This document shows, piece by piece, positions 24,001 through 37,084 of a DNA stretch of 64,000 nucleotides. Origin of the DNA: Anthopleura xanthogrammica. Taxonomy: Eukaryota; Cnidaria; Anthozoa; Actiniaria; Actiniidae. Location: NCBI GenBank assembly GCA_964019055.1, contig OZ025216.1, forward strand, positions 10,805,914 through 10,869,913, given 5' to 3'. Within the stretch, counting starts at the first letter, position 1. Each line of letters starts with the position of its first letter. The translations under genes and the position numbers were made by a program. Below the pieces are notes generated by a model. That model was not told where the DNA came from, searched no databases, and saw only the letters and a program-made list of their open reading frames with translations.

Positions 24001-27000
24001 GAAAAAGGGTCATTTTTGACCATTTTGAGACAAAAAGCATTGACTATAGGCCATGCTTTTGATCGATTTTGACCCATTTTCACACCTTTTGAAATGATAT
24101 CAATATTTTTTAATGGATGGAAAAAGGGTCATTTTTGACCATTTTGAGACAAAAAGCATGGACTATAGCCCATGGTTTTGATCGATTTTCACCCATTTTC
24201 ACGCCTTTTGAAATGATATCAATATTTTTTAATGGATGGAAAAAGGGTCATTTTTGACCATTTTGAGACAAAAAGCATGGACTATAGCCCATGGTTTTGA
24301 TCGATTTTCACCCATTTTCACACCTTTTGAAATGATATGAATATTTTTTAATGGATGGAAAAAGGGTCATTTTTGACCATTTTGAGACAAAAAGCATGGA
24401 CTATAGCCCATGGTTTTGATCGATTTTGACCCATTTTCACACCTTTTGAAATGATATGAATATTTTTTAATGGATGGAAAAAGGGTCATTTTTGACCATT
24501 TTGAGACAAAAAGCATGGACTATAGCCCATGGTTTTGATCGATTTTCACCCATTTTCACACCTTTTGAAATGATATCAATATTTTTTAATGGATGGAAAA
24601 AGGGTCATTTTTGACCATTTTCAGACAAAAAGCATGGACTATAGCCCATGGTTTTGATCGATTTTCACCCATTTTCACACCTTTTGAAATGATATGAATA
24701 TTTTTTAATGGATGGAAAAAGGGTCATTTTTGACCATTTTGAGACAAAAAGCATGGACTATAGCCCATGGTTTTAATCGATTTTGACCCATTTTCACACC
24801 TTTTGAAATGATATGAATATTTTTTAATGGATGGAAAAATGGTCATTTTTGACGATTTTGAGACAAAAAGCATGGACTATAGCCCATGGTTTTGATCGAT
24901 TTTCACCCATTTTCACACCTTTTGAAATGATATCAATATTTTTTAATGGATGGAAAAAGGGTCATTTTTGACCATTTTGAGACAAAAAGCATGGACTATA
25001 GCCCATGGTTTTGATCGATTTTCACCCATTTTCACACCTTTTGAAATGATATCAATATTTTTTAATGGATGGAAAAAGGGTCATTTTTGACCATTTTGAG
25101 ACAAAAAGCATGGACTATAGCCCATGGTTTTGATCGATTTTGACCTATTTTCACACCTTTTGAAATGATATCAATATTTTTTAATGGATGGAAAAAGGGT
25201 CATTTTTGACCATTTTCAGACAAAAAGCATGGACTATAGCCCATGGTTTTGATCGATTTTGACCGATTTTCACACCTTTTGAAATGATATCAATATTTTT
25301 TAATGGATGGAAAAAGGGTCATTTTTGACCATTTTGAGACAAAAAGCATGGACTATAGCCCATGGTTTTAATTGATTTTGACCCATTTTCACACCCTTTG
25401 AAATGATATCAATATTTTTTAATGGATGGAAAAAGGGTCATTTTTGACCATTTTGAGACAAAAAGCATGGACTATAGGCCATGCTTTTGATCGATTTTGA
25501 CCCATTTTCACACCTTTTGAAATGATATGAATATTTTATGAAGGATGGAAAAAGGGTCATTTTTGACCATTTTGAGACAAAAAGCATGGACTATAGCCCA
25601 TGGTTTTGATCGATTTTGACCCATTTTCACACCTTTTGAAATGATATCAATATTTTTTAATGGATGGAAAAAGGGTCATTTTTGACCATTTTCAGACAAA
25701 AAGCATGGACTATAGCCCATGGTTTTGATCGATTTTGACCCATTTTCACACCATTTGAAATGATATCAATATTTTTTAATGGATGGAAAAAGGGTCATTT
25801 TTGACCATTTTGAGACAAAAAGCATTGACTATAGGCCATGCTTTTGATCGATTTTGACCCATTTTCACACCTTTTGAAATGATATCAATATTTTTTAATG
25901 GATGGAAAAAGGGTCATTTTTGACCATTTTGAGACAAAAAGCATGGACTATAGCCCATGGTTTTGATCGATTTTGACCCATTTTCACGCCTTTTGAAATG
26001 ATATCAATATTTTTTAATGGATGGAAAAAGGGTCATTTTTGACCATTTTGAGACAAAAAGCATGGACTATAGCCAATGGTTTTGATCGATTTTCACCCAT
26101 TTTCACACCTTTTGAAATGATATCAATATTTTTTAATGGATGGAAAAAGGGTCATTTTTGACCATTTTCAGACAAAAAGCATGGACTATAGCCCATGGTT
26201 TTGATCGATTTTCACCCATTTTCACACCTTTTGAAATGATATGAATATTTTTTAATGGATGGAAAAAGGGTCATTTTTGACGATTTTGAGACAAAAAGCA
26301 TGGACTATAGCCCATGGTTTTGATCGATTTTGACCCATTTTCACACCTTTTGAAATGATATCAATATTTTTTAATGGATGGAAAAAGGGTCATTTTTGAC
26401 CATTTTGAGACAAAAAGCATTGACTATAGGCCATGCTTTTGATCGATTTTGACCCATTTTCACACCTTTTGAAATGATATCAATATTTTTTAATGGATGG
26501 AAAAAGGGTCATTTTTTACCATTTTGAGACAAAAAGCATGGACTATAGCCCATGGTTTTGATCGATTTTGACCCATTTTCACGCCTTTTGAAATGATATC
26601 AATATTTTTTAATGGATGGAAAAAGGGTCATTTTTGACCATTTTGAGACAAAAAGCATGGACTATAGCCCATGGTTTTGATCGATTTTCACCCATTTTCA
26701 CACCTTTTGAAATGATATGAATATTTTTTAATGGATGGAAAAAGGGTCATTTTTGACCATTTTGAGACAAAAAGCATGGACTATAGCCCATGGTTTTGAT
26801 CGATTTTGACCCATTTTCACACCTTTTGAAATGATATGAATATTTTTTAATGGATGGAAAAATGGTCATTTTTGACGATTTTGAGACAAAAAGCATGGAC
26901 TATAGCCCATGGTTTTGATCGATTTTCACCCATTTTCACACCTTTTGAAATGATATCAATATTTTTTAATGGATGGAAAAAGGGTCATTTTTGACCATTT

Positions 27001-30000
27001 TGAGACAAAAAGCATGGACTATAGCCCATGGTTTTGATCGATTTTCACCCATTTTCACACCTTTTGAAATGATATCAATATTTTTTAATGGATGGAAAAA
27101 GGGTCATTTTTGACCATTTTGAGACAAAAAGCATGGACTATAGCCCATGGTTTTGATCGATTTTGACCTATTTTCACACCTTTTGAAATGATATCAATAT
27201 TTTTTAATGGATGGAAAAAGGGTCATTTTTGACCATTTTCAGACAAAAAGCATGGACTATAGCCCATGGTTTTGATCGATTTTGACCGATTTTCACACCT
27301 TTTGAAATGATATCAATATTTTTTAATGGATGGAAAAAGGGTCATTTTTGACCATTTTGAGACAAAAAGCATGGACTATAGCCCATGGTTTTGATCGATT
27401 TTGACCCATTTTCACACCTTTTGAAATGATATGAATATTTTATAAAGGATGGAAAAAGGGTCATTTTTGACCATTTTGAGACAAAAAGCATGGACTATAG
27501 CCCATGGTTTTGATCGATTTTGACCCATTTTCACACCTTTTGAAATGATATCAATATTTTTTAATGGATGGAAAAAGGGTCATTTTTGACCATTTTGAGA
27601 CAAAAAGCATGGACTATAGCCCATGGTTTTGATCGATTTTGACCCATTTTCACGCCTTTTGAAATGATATGAATATTTTTTAATGGATGGAAAAAGGGTC
27701 ATTTTTGACCATTTTGAGACAAAAAGCATGGACTATAGGCCATGCTTTTGATCGATTTTGACCCATTTTCACACCTTTTGAAATGATATCAATATTTTTT
27801 AATGGATGGAAAAAGGGTCATTTTTGACCATTTTGAGACAAAAAGCATGGACTATAGCCCATGGTTTTGATCGATTTTGACCCATTTTCACACCTATTGA
27901 AATGATATCAATATTTTTTAATGGATGGAAAAAGGGTCATTTTTGACCATTTTCAGACAAAAAGCATGGACTATAGCCCATGGTTTTGATCGATTTTCAC
28001 CCATTTTCACACCTTTTGAAATGATATCAATATTTTTTAATGGATGGAAAAAGGGTCATTTTTGACCATTTTGAGACAAAAAGCATGGACTAAAGCCCAT
28101 GGTTTTGATCAATTTTGACCCATTTTCACTCCTTTTGAAATGATATGAATATTTTTTAATGGATGGAAAAAGGGTCATTTTTGACCATTTTGAGACAAAA
28201 AGCATGGACTATAGCCCATGGTTTTGATCGATTTTGACCCATTTTCACTCCTTTTGAAATGATATCAATATTTTTTAATGGATGGAAAAAGGGTCATTTT
28301 TGACCATTTTGAGACAAAAAGCATGGACTATAGCCCATGGTTTTGATCGATTTTGACCCATTTTCACTCCTTTTGAAATGATATGAATATTTTTTAATGG
28401 ATGGAAAAAGGGTCATTTTTGACCATTTTGAGACAAAAAGCATGGACTATAGCCCATGGTTTTGATCGATTTTGACCCATTTTCACTCCTTTTGAAATGA
28501 TATCAATATTTTTTAATGGATGGAAAAAGGGTCATTTTTGACCATTTTGAGACAAAAAGCATGGACTATAGCCCATGGTTTTGATCGATTTTCACCCATT
28601 TTCACACCTTTTGAAATGATATCAATATTTTTTAATGGATGGAAAAAGGGTCATTTTTGACCATTTTGAGACAAAAAGCATGGACTATAGCCCATGGTTT
28701 TGATCGATTTTGACCCATTTTCACTCCTTTTGAAATGATATCAATATTTTTTAATGGATGGAAAAAGGGTCATTTTTGACCATTTTCAGACAAAAAGCAT
28801 GGACTATAGCCCATGGTTTTGATCGATTTTGACCCATTTTCACTCCTTTTGAAATGATATGAATATTTTATGAAGGATGGAAAAAGGGTCATTTTTGACC
28901 ATTTTGAGACAAAAAGCATGGACTATAGCCCATGGTTTTGATCGATTTTCACCCATTTTCACACCTTTTGAAATGATATCAATATTTTTTAATGGATGGA
29001 AAAAGGGTCATTTTTGACCATTTTGAGACAAAAAGCATGGACTATAGCCCATGGTTTTGATCGATTTTGACCCATTTTCACTCCTTTTGAAATGATATCA
29101 ATATTTTTTAATGGATGGAAAAAGGGTCATTTTTGACCATTTTGAGACAAAAAGCATGGACTAAAGCCCATGGTTTTGATCAATTTTGACCCATTTTCAC
29201 TCCTTTTGAAATGATATGAATATTTTTTAATGGATGGAAAAAGGGTCATTTTTGACCATTTTGAGACAAAAAGCATGGACTATAGCCCATGGTTTTGATC
29301 GATTTTGACCCATTTTCACACCTTTTGAAATGATATCAATATTTTTTAATGGATGGAAAAAGGGTCATTTTTGACCATTTTGAGACAAAAAGCATGGACT
29401 ATAGCCCATGGTTTTGATCGATTTTGACCCATTTTCACTCCTTTTGAAATGATATGAATATTTTTTAATGGATGGAAAAAGGGTCATTTTTGACCATTTT
29501 GAGACAAAAAGCATGGACTATAGCCCATGGTTTTGATCAATTTTGACCCATTTTCACTCCTTTTGAAATGATATGAATATTTTATGAAGGATGGAAAAAG
29601 GGTCATTTTTGACCATTTTGAGACAAAAAGCATGGACTATAGCCCATGGTTTTGATCGATTTTCACCCATTTTCACACCTTTTGAAATGATATCAATATT
29701 TTTTAATGGATGGAAAAAGGGTCATTTTTGACCATTTTGAGACAAAAAGCATGGACTATAGCCCATGGTTTTGATCGATTTTGACCCATTTTCACTCCTT
29801 TTGAAATGATATCAATATTTTTTAATGGATGGAAAAAGGGTCATTTTTGACCATTTTGAGACAAAAAGCATGGACTAAAGCCCATGGTTTTGATCAATTT
29901 TGACCCATTTTCACTCCTTTTGAAATGATATGAATATTTTTTAATGGATGGAAAAAGGGTCATTTTTGACCATTTTGAGACAAAAAGCATGGACTATAGC

Positions 30001-33000
30001 CCATGGTTTTGATCGATTTTGACCCATTTTCACACCTATTGAAATGATATCAATATTTTTTAATGGATGGAAAAAGGGTCATTTTTGACCATTTTCAGAC
30101 AAAAAGCATGGACTATAGCCCATGGTTTTGATCGATTTTCACCCATTTTCACACCTTTTGAAATGATATCAATATTTTTTAATGGATGGAAAAAGGGTCA
30201 TTTTTGACCATTTTGAGACAAAAAGCATGGACTAAAGCCCATGGTTTTGATCAATTTTGACCCATTTTCACTCCTTTTGAAATGATATGAATATTTTTTA
30301 ATGGATGGAAAAAGGGTCATTTTTGACCATTTTGAGACAAAAAGCATGGACTATAGCCCATGGTTTTGATCGATTTTGACCCATTTTCACACCTTTTGAA
30401 ATGATATCAATATTTTTTAATGGATGGAAAAAGGGTCATTTTTGACCATTTTGAGACAAAAAGCATGGACTATAGCCCATGGTTTTGATCGATTTTGACC
30501 CATTTTCACTCCTTTTGAAATGATATGAATATTTTTTAATGGATGGAAAAAGGGTCATTTTTGACCATTTTGAGACAAAAAGCATGGACTATAGCCCATG
30601 GTTTTGATCGATTTTGACCCATTTTCACACCTTTTGAAATGATATCAATATTTTTTAATGGATGGAAAAAGGGTCATTTTTGACCATTTTCAGACAAAAA
30701 GCATGGACTATAGCCCATGGTTTTGATCGATTTTGACCCATTTTCACTCCTTTTGAAATGATATGAATATTTTTTAATGGATGGAAAAAGGGTCATTTTT
30801 GACCATTTTCAGACAAAAAGCATGGACTATAGGCCATGCTTTTGATCGATTTTCACCCATTTTCACACCTTTTGAAATGATATCAATATTTTTTAATGGA
30901 TGGAAAAAGGGTCATTTTTGACCATTTTGAGACAAAAAGCATGGACTATAGCCCATGGTTTTGATCAATTTTGACCCATTTTCACTCCTTTTGAAATGAT
31001 ATGAATATTTTATGAAGGATGGAAAAAGGGTCATTTTTGACCATTTTGAGACAAAAAGCATGGACTATAGCCCATGGTTTTGATCGATTTTCACCCATTT
31101 TCACACCTTTTGAAATGATATCAATATTTTTTAATGGATGGAAAAAGGGTCATTTTTGACCATTTTGAGACAAAAAGCATGGACTATAGCCCATGGTTTT
31201 GATCGATTTTGACCCATTTTCACTCCTTTTGAAATGATATCAATATTTTTTAATGGATGGAAAAAGGGTCATTTTTGACCATTTTGAGACAAAAAGCATG
31301 GACTAAAGCCCATGGTTTTGATCAATTTTGACCCATTTTCACTCCTTTTGAAATGATATGAATATTTTTTAATGGATGGAAAAAGGGTCATTTTTGACCA
31401 TTTTGAGACAAAAAGCATGGACTATAGCCCATGGTTTTGATCAATTTTGACCCATTTTCACTCCTTTTGAAATGATATGAATATTTTATGAAGGATGGAA
31501 AAAGGGTCATTTTTGACCATTTTGAGACAAAAAGCATGGACTAAAGCCCATGGTTTTGATCGATTTTGACCCATTTTCACTCCTTTTGAAATGATATCAA
31601 TATTTTTTAATGGATGGAAAAAGGGTCATTTTTGACCATTTTGAGACAAAAAGCATGGACTATAGCCCATGGTTTTGATCGATTTTCACCCATTTTCACA
31701 CCTTTTGAAATGATATCAATATTTTTTAATGGATGGAAAAAGGGTCATTTTTGACCATTTTGAGACAAAAAGCATGGACTATAGCCCATGGTTTTGATCG
31801 ATTTTGACCCATTTTCACTCCTTTTGAAATGATATCAATATTTTTTAATGGATGGAAAAAGGGTCATTTTTGACCATTTTGAGACAAAAAGCATGGACTA
31901 TAGCCCATGGTTTTGATCGATTTTCACCCATTTTCACACCTTTTGAAATGATATCAATATTTTTTAATGGATGGAAAAAGGGTCATTTTTGACCATTTTG
32001 AGACAAAAAGCATGGACTATAGCCCATGGTTTTGATCGATTTTGACCCATTTTCACTCCTTTTGAAATGATATCAATATTTTTTAATGGATGGAAAAAGG
32101 GTCATTTTTGACCATTTTGAGACAAAAAGCATGGACTATAGCCCATGGTTTTGATCGATTTTGACCCATTTTCACTCCTTTTGAAATGATATGAATATTT
32201 TATGAAGGATGGAAAAAGGGTCATTTTTGACCATTTTGAGACAAAAAGCATGGACTATAGCCCATGGTTTTGATCGATTTTCACCCATTTTCACACCTTT
32301 TGAAATGATATCAATATTTTTTAATGGATGGAAAAAGGGTCATTTTTGACCATTTTGAGACAAAAAGCATGGACTATAGCCCATGGTTTTGATCGATTTT
32401 CACCCATTTTCACACCTTTTGAAATGATATCAATATTTTTTAATGGATGGAAAAAGGGTCATTTTTGACCATTTTGAGACAAAAAGCATGGACTATAGCC
32501 CATGGTTTTGATCGATTTTGACCCATTTTCACTCCTTTTGAAATGATATCAATATTTTTTAATGGATGGAAAAAGGGTCATTTTTGACCATTTTGAGACA
32601 AAAAGCATGGACTATAGCCCATGGTTTTGATCGATTTTCACCCATTTTCACACCTTTTGAAATGATATCAATATTTTTTAATGGATGGAAAAAGGGTCAT
32701 TTTTGACCATTTTGAGACAAAAAGCATGGACTATAGCCCATGGTTTTGATCGATTTTGACCCATTTTCACTCCTTTTGAAATGATATCAATATTTTTTAA
32801 TGGATGGAAAAAGGGTCATTTTTGACCATTTTGAGACAAAAAGCATGGACTATAGCCCATGGTTTTGATCGATTTTGACCCATTTTCACTCCTTTTGAAA
32901 TGATATGAATATTTTATGAAGGATGGAAAAAGGGTCATTTTTGACCATTTTGAGACAAAAAGCATGGACTATAGCCCATGGTTTTGATCGATTTTCACCC

Positions 33001-33642
33001 ATTTTCACACCTTTTGAAATGATATCAATATTTTTTAATGGATGGAAAAAGGGTCATTTTTGACCATTTTGAGACAAAAAGCATGGACTATAGCCCATGG
33101 TTTTGATCGATTTTGACCCATTTTCACTCCTTTTGAAATGATATCAATATTTTTTAATGGATGGAAAAAGGGTCATTTTTGACCATTTTGAGACAAAAAG
33201 CATGGACTAAAGCCCATGGTTTTGATCAATTTTGACCCATTTTCACTCCTTTTGAAATGATATGAATATTTTTTAATGGATGGAAAAAGGGTCATTTTTG
33301 ACCATTTTGAGACAAAAAGCATGGACTATAGCCCATGGTTTTGATCGATTTTGACCCATTTTCACACCTTTTGAAATGATATCAATATTTTTTAATGGAT
33401 GGAAAGAGGGTCATTTTTGACCATTTTGAGACAAAAAGCATGGACTATAGCCCATGGTTTTGATCGATTTTGACCCATTTTCACTCCTTTTGAAATGATA
33501 TGAATATTTTTTAATGGATGGAAAAAGGGTCATTTTTGACCATTTTGAGACAAAAAGCATGGACTATAGCCCATGGTTTTGATCGATTTTGACCCATTTT
33601 CACACCTTTTGAAATGATATCAATATTTTTTAATGGATGGAA
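18073..33642 (+). repeat. 119-bp satellite, long arm (about 131 units)
   Basis: The unit is 119 bp: GGACTATAGCCCATGGTTTT, GATCGATTTTGACCCATTTT, CACACCTTTTGAAATGATAT, CAATATTTTTTAATGGATGG, AAAAAGGGTCATTTTTGACC, ATTTTGAGACAAAAAGCAT. Spacing between corresponding sites is exactly 119 or a multiple. Diagnostic variants recur in blocks: GGTTTTAATTG at 20842, 22984 and 25364 (18 and 20 units apart) and GACCGAT at 20739, 22881, 25261 and 27284 (18, 20 and 17 units), showing higher-order repeats of about 2.0-2.4 kb between 20.3 and 27.4 kb. From about 28 kb a second subfamily dominates (CACTCCTTTTG, GGACTAAAGCCC, GATCAATTTT). No gene lies inside. Confidence 0.97.
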
Positions 33643-33798
33643 AAAGACCACGAACAATAATAACAAAAGTCATTATTTCGTAATGAAAAAGTGGGAAAGT
33701 ATTTCATAGAGCATGTCTTATTTTAGTTTTGTATATTTGTTGTCAAGTACAATTTTCATTCATGCTATATTCAAGATCACGTGCCGTTAACCTAAAAG

Positions 33799-33967
33799 AC
33801 CATTTACGAGATGCGCGAGCGCTTTCAAAAATATCGCAGGCGCAGACATGAAAAAGAGGCATTTTCGGGCAAGGTCACGCGCGCTATTGTCTCTGCCCGA
33901 AAATGCCTCGAGATCATGTACGGGCTTGCGATATTTTTGAAAGCGCTGGCGTATCTCGAAAATGGTC
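33799..33967. mobile_element. Hairpin element (MITE-like) next to the satellite
   Basis: Ends GACCATTTACGAGAT and ATCTCGAAAATGGTC are inverse repeats. Inside them AGCGCTTTCAAAAATATCGC and AGGCATTTTCGGGCA are also mirrored. 169 bp, no coding capacity. Confidence 0.75.
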
Positions 33968-34265
33968 TACTCTGAATAGATCTTTTCGCTCTAACACTAT
34001 TTTCGACTTCGTGCACTCAAAAAACAATAGGTGAGATCAAAGATTGTACAAAATTTGAACATCTTTAGAATTTGAACAAAAGATGCTTGTATTTCATTGT
34101 TGTTTAACAATAGTTGTAGTCAGGTCATAATTTCAACATACGTAAGTGTTATGCATTGGTATGGCCCGACTCGTTGTTAATCACAACGTTGTTTTCTATT
34201 GTTTGATAAGTTTTGCACGCTTTTAGGTGTTTGAACTCTCTTAATTCGAACTGATAAATATCCGA

Positions 34266-34399
34266 TAGAACCTTTGCACGTGACGTCAAATTAGCTCAAT
34301 TTGAAGGACAAAACAAAAGAGTTTCAATCTCCTGAGAATTGGAAACCTATTGTTTTGTCCTCCAAATTGAGCTGCATTTCGAAGTGCTGAAAGTGGTCA
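34266..34399 (-). mobile_element. MITE family A, copy 2
   Basis: Same element as at 993-1126 in opposite orientation: GTGACGTCAAATTAGCTCAA, then the CTCCTGAGAATTGGAAACC centre, then TTGTCCTCCAAATTGAGCTG. Ends more diverged than copy 1. Confidence 0.75.
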
Positions 34400-35081
34400 A
34401 TCGGGCTGTTAAGTGTTACATGAATTGAATGAAAAACAACTTCCGGGTCCAAAACGAAAAGCAGTTTTTAAGATTTTTCTTACTTTTTCTTCATGGATTT
34501 GTTGTCCAAAGTCCTAATTATTTCAGGTCGAGTTTAAAATCATCGAGAATATTTTTCGCTTTATTTTAGCGTTTTTGTGAGCAGTTGGACCCGGAAATAA
34601 GTCACAACTGAACAGCTCTATTCTAGGCAAGTGATAAATATCAAATAAAATCGAATATATTCTAACCATCGAATATCGAGTCTTACCGTTCACTCAGTAC
34701 TATCATTTATATATATTTATTAATTTTTGCCCCAAAAGCATGGACTATAACTCTTGAAGTAATCAAAAAAGTTATTTCTTTATTTCAAATACTAAAAAAA
34801 TAATTACTTAATAAATTACATGTTTAAAATGAGCACAGGATAATATAATTCTTATATACATATGTACAAAATAAATCGATAAAGCTTATCTACAGACTGC
34901 GAGTGAAAAGTATTTTCTGTACATGACATAACGAACACTCTAAAATCAATGGAAAACCTAAAACTTTAGAAGGTTTTCATCAGTTCTTTGTACGAGAGCA
35001 AGCTGCTCTTGCAATAAGTATCTTGGCTTATAAATCAATTAAAACTTCCATGGTCATCTACAATGTCCGAAGAAATAGTTC
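34400..35081. other. Intergenic and probable 3' UTR of the H2B variant
   Basis: AT-rich, no gene. TTTATT at 34779-34784 reads AATAAA for the minus-strand H2B variant transcript. No histone stem-loop is present. A 16-bp stray piece of the 119-bp satellite (AAAAGCATGGACTATA) lies near 34733. Confidence 0.4.
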
Positions 35082-35516
35082 TTACTGTTGACTTGTATAT
35101 TTCGCAACAGCTTTGGTGCCTTCACTGACCGCGTGTTTTGCTAACTCTCCTGGAAGCAACAGTCGAACTGCAGTTTGAATTTCTCGCGAAGTTATAGTCG
35201 CCTTGCGGTTGATAGATGCGAGTTTTGCCGCTTCAACGGCGAGCCTCTCGAAGATATCATTCACAAACGAGTTCATGATTCCCATAGCTTTGCTGGAGAT
35301 TCCGATATCGGGATGAACTTGCTTCAGAACTTTGTGAAGATAACGACCAAAACTTTCAGGTTTCTTTCTGCGTCCCTTGCCTTTCTTTCCAGTGCTTGAC
35401 TTAGGAAGGATAGACTTCATTGGTTTCTCGCTTCCAGCACTTTCGGATCCGCTCTCAGGTTCAGAAACTGGTTTTGCATTTTCTTTATCACTAGTTTTTT
35501 TTCCACGGTTAACCAT
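35082..35516 (-). CDS. Histone H2B variant with long N-terminal tail
   Basis: Intronless, 144 residues versus 125 for the canonical H2B at 48219. The histone fold is intact ([20 protein letters not shown], then [20 protein letters not shown], then EGTKAV with the ubiquitylatable Lys). The first ~50 residues form an unusual Ser/Glu/Lys tail ([18 protein letters not shown], then a KGKGRRKK basic patch). Core substitutions include [11 protein letters not shown] for [17 protein letters not shown] for NKKSTI, and C-terminus SQQ for SSK. The 3' flank lacks the GGCTCTTTT stem-loop found after all five nested histone genes, so its mRNA is probably polyadenylated and not replication-dependent. Cnidarians are known to use extended-tail H2B variants in sperm chromatin; a germline role here is inference. 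Confidence 0.9.
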   Translation of the reverse strand: MVNRGKKTSDKENAKPVSEPESGSESAGSEKPMKSILPKSSTGKKGKGRRKKPESFGRYLHKVLKQVHPDIGISSKAMGIMNSFVNDIFERLAVEAAKLASINRKATITSREIQTAVRLLLPGELAKHAVSEGTKAVAKYTSQQ

Positions 35517-37084
35517 CTTGGATTCTTTAAAATATCTGCTTGGAATTACTTGAAGTTTCTTGCTCTCTTCTCAGTTCGCTGTCTTAGAATAAGATGAACT
35601 GCTAGCGAAAAGCGCTCGGTTTTTATGGATTCTTAAAGCACGCTTTTCACGTGCGTCCCGTGCGCATCGTGCGTACATTTTTGCGCGCTTTTCTTGCGTA
35701 ACTTCATTAAAATTGCTGCACTATTTTATGACAATGCCAAAGGTGCGGGAACCAAACAAAATGGTTATAAATCTTATTCCTAGTGGAATACAAGGCATGT
35801 ATTGTATTTATTTGTCTTATATTGTCGTTCTATTGTTACTTGGACATGAATATACTACGAACGAATTTTTGTAATTTTTTGCGCAACGCTTTTTTCCTTA
35901 TAAATAAGGCGAAAAGGGACTTGCGTAATAAATGTTCTTTGTTCCAGTAAAGAAGCTCGCTCTACTCGCTACGCGGCGTGGCAATACGAAAAACTCTGCT
36001 CTTTACAACGAGCTTGAAATAACATTGCGCGACAAATTTCACGATTTTCTTGCCCGCGCATCTTTACTTGTTGTTCAAAAAAAACCTTTTAAATGCTGCA
36101 TTTCGGATCAAGTACAGTGCTTACATTCAAATTTCACCTCCCACATTTTCACCAAAGAAACACAACGATAAGTCGCTAGCTGGTCATAAGCAAAGGGTTA
36201 ATCCTGTACGGTCTAGGGGCTGATTAACCTCTTTCTTAGGCTTCGGCTGAGCTCCCTGATCAGGTTGGATAGCAGTGTCGGGGCCGGCTCCGGCATAGCC
36301 GTAAATGCTTCGCGTTGCCATACTGCGCTTCAGCACTGCGTCGGCCCTAAATTATATCAGAAAAAAAAGTTTTTCTTAGTAGTTTTATCATGTTCTTAAA
36401 TGCATTTCTCTTGAGATTGCGCGCGCATCTTTTGGGATCATCAAAACGAGTCAAGAACGTCAAGAATGCGATGTGACTTGCAAGCAAAACAACCAGTGGT
36501 TAATAGCGAAGTGCACAGATGACGTTAGTATCGGAGTTTATAATTTATTCTTAGCATTCAAAACAAAACAAAAATGACTATTTACGAATCCCTCAAGTTT
36601 CAGTTTGTTTTTTGTCTGAGTTTTGGCCAATTAATAGTAACTGTGCGTTTCGCTGTTCATGCTGCCGCGTCCGAGGGCTACTCCAAAGTACATACTTGAA
36701 TCTCCTGTATTCGTATGATCTGCGCACGCACTTTAAGGATATAAATTTGACGGCTGTAGTAGTAAGTTCTGCATTAGATGTCTAAAGGAGTGACTTCACA
36801 ATAGTTTAGTAAGATCATTGGATAATAAAGCAATAAATTGTATTTTATTCTTCTTAGTATTGTTCACATACACGGTAAACCCATCAAGGTGTAAGCAACT
36901 GTTTTCATTTAGAACTGTTCTCTTAAGCCTGGTTTTTACTACTTGCGGCGGAATCGAAGTCGGAAGCAGCTCATAATGAAGTGAAAACTAGACTGAACGG
37001 AGAACGGAGTCGTAACTGGAGTAAGGAGCGCGTCAGAAGTTTAGCTCGTCTGTCGGTTAATCCATTCGTTCACTTGTTAATTCG
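35517..37084. other. Intergenic; H2B variant upstream region, nothing else recognised
   Basis: CATAAAAA on the minus strand about 110 bp upstream of the H2B variant start is a possible TATA-like box. A 79-residue ORF at 35932-36171 (+) and a GC-rich stretch at 36180-36350 (GGCCGGCTCCGGC) match no protein or RNA family I recognise. Confidence 0.35.

Noticed and set aside
16200..33642. CRISPR-like regular array
   Set aside because: The whole 119-bp unit is repeated, with no unique spacers; the setting is an animal genome with spliced genes. It is a satellite.
36180..36360. GC-rich structured stretch as a possible 5S rRNA or snRNA gene
   Set aside because: I compared it with remembered 5S, U1, U2 and U5 sequences on both strands and found no match to their conserved blocks. 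A covariance-model scan would be decisive.
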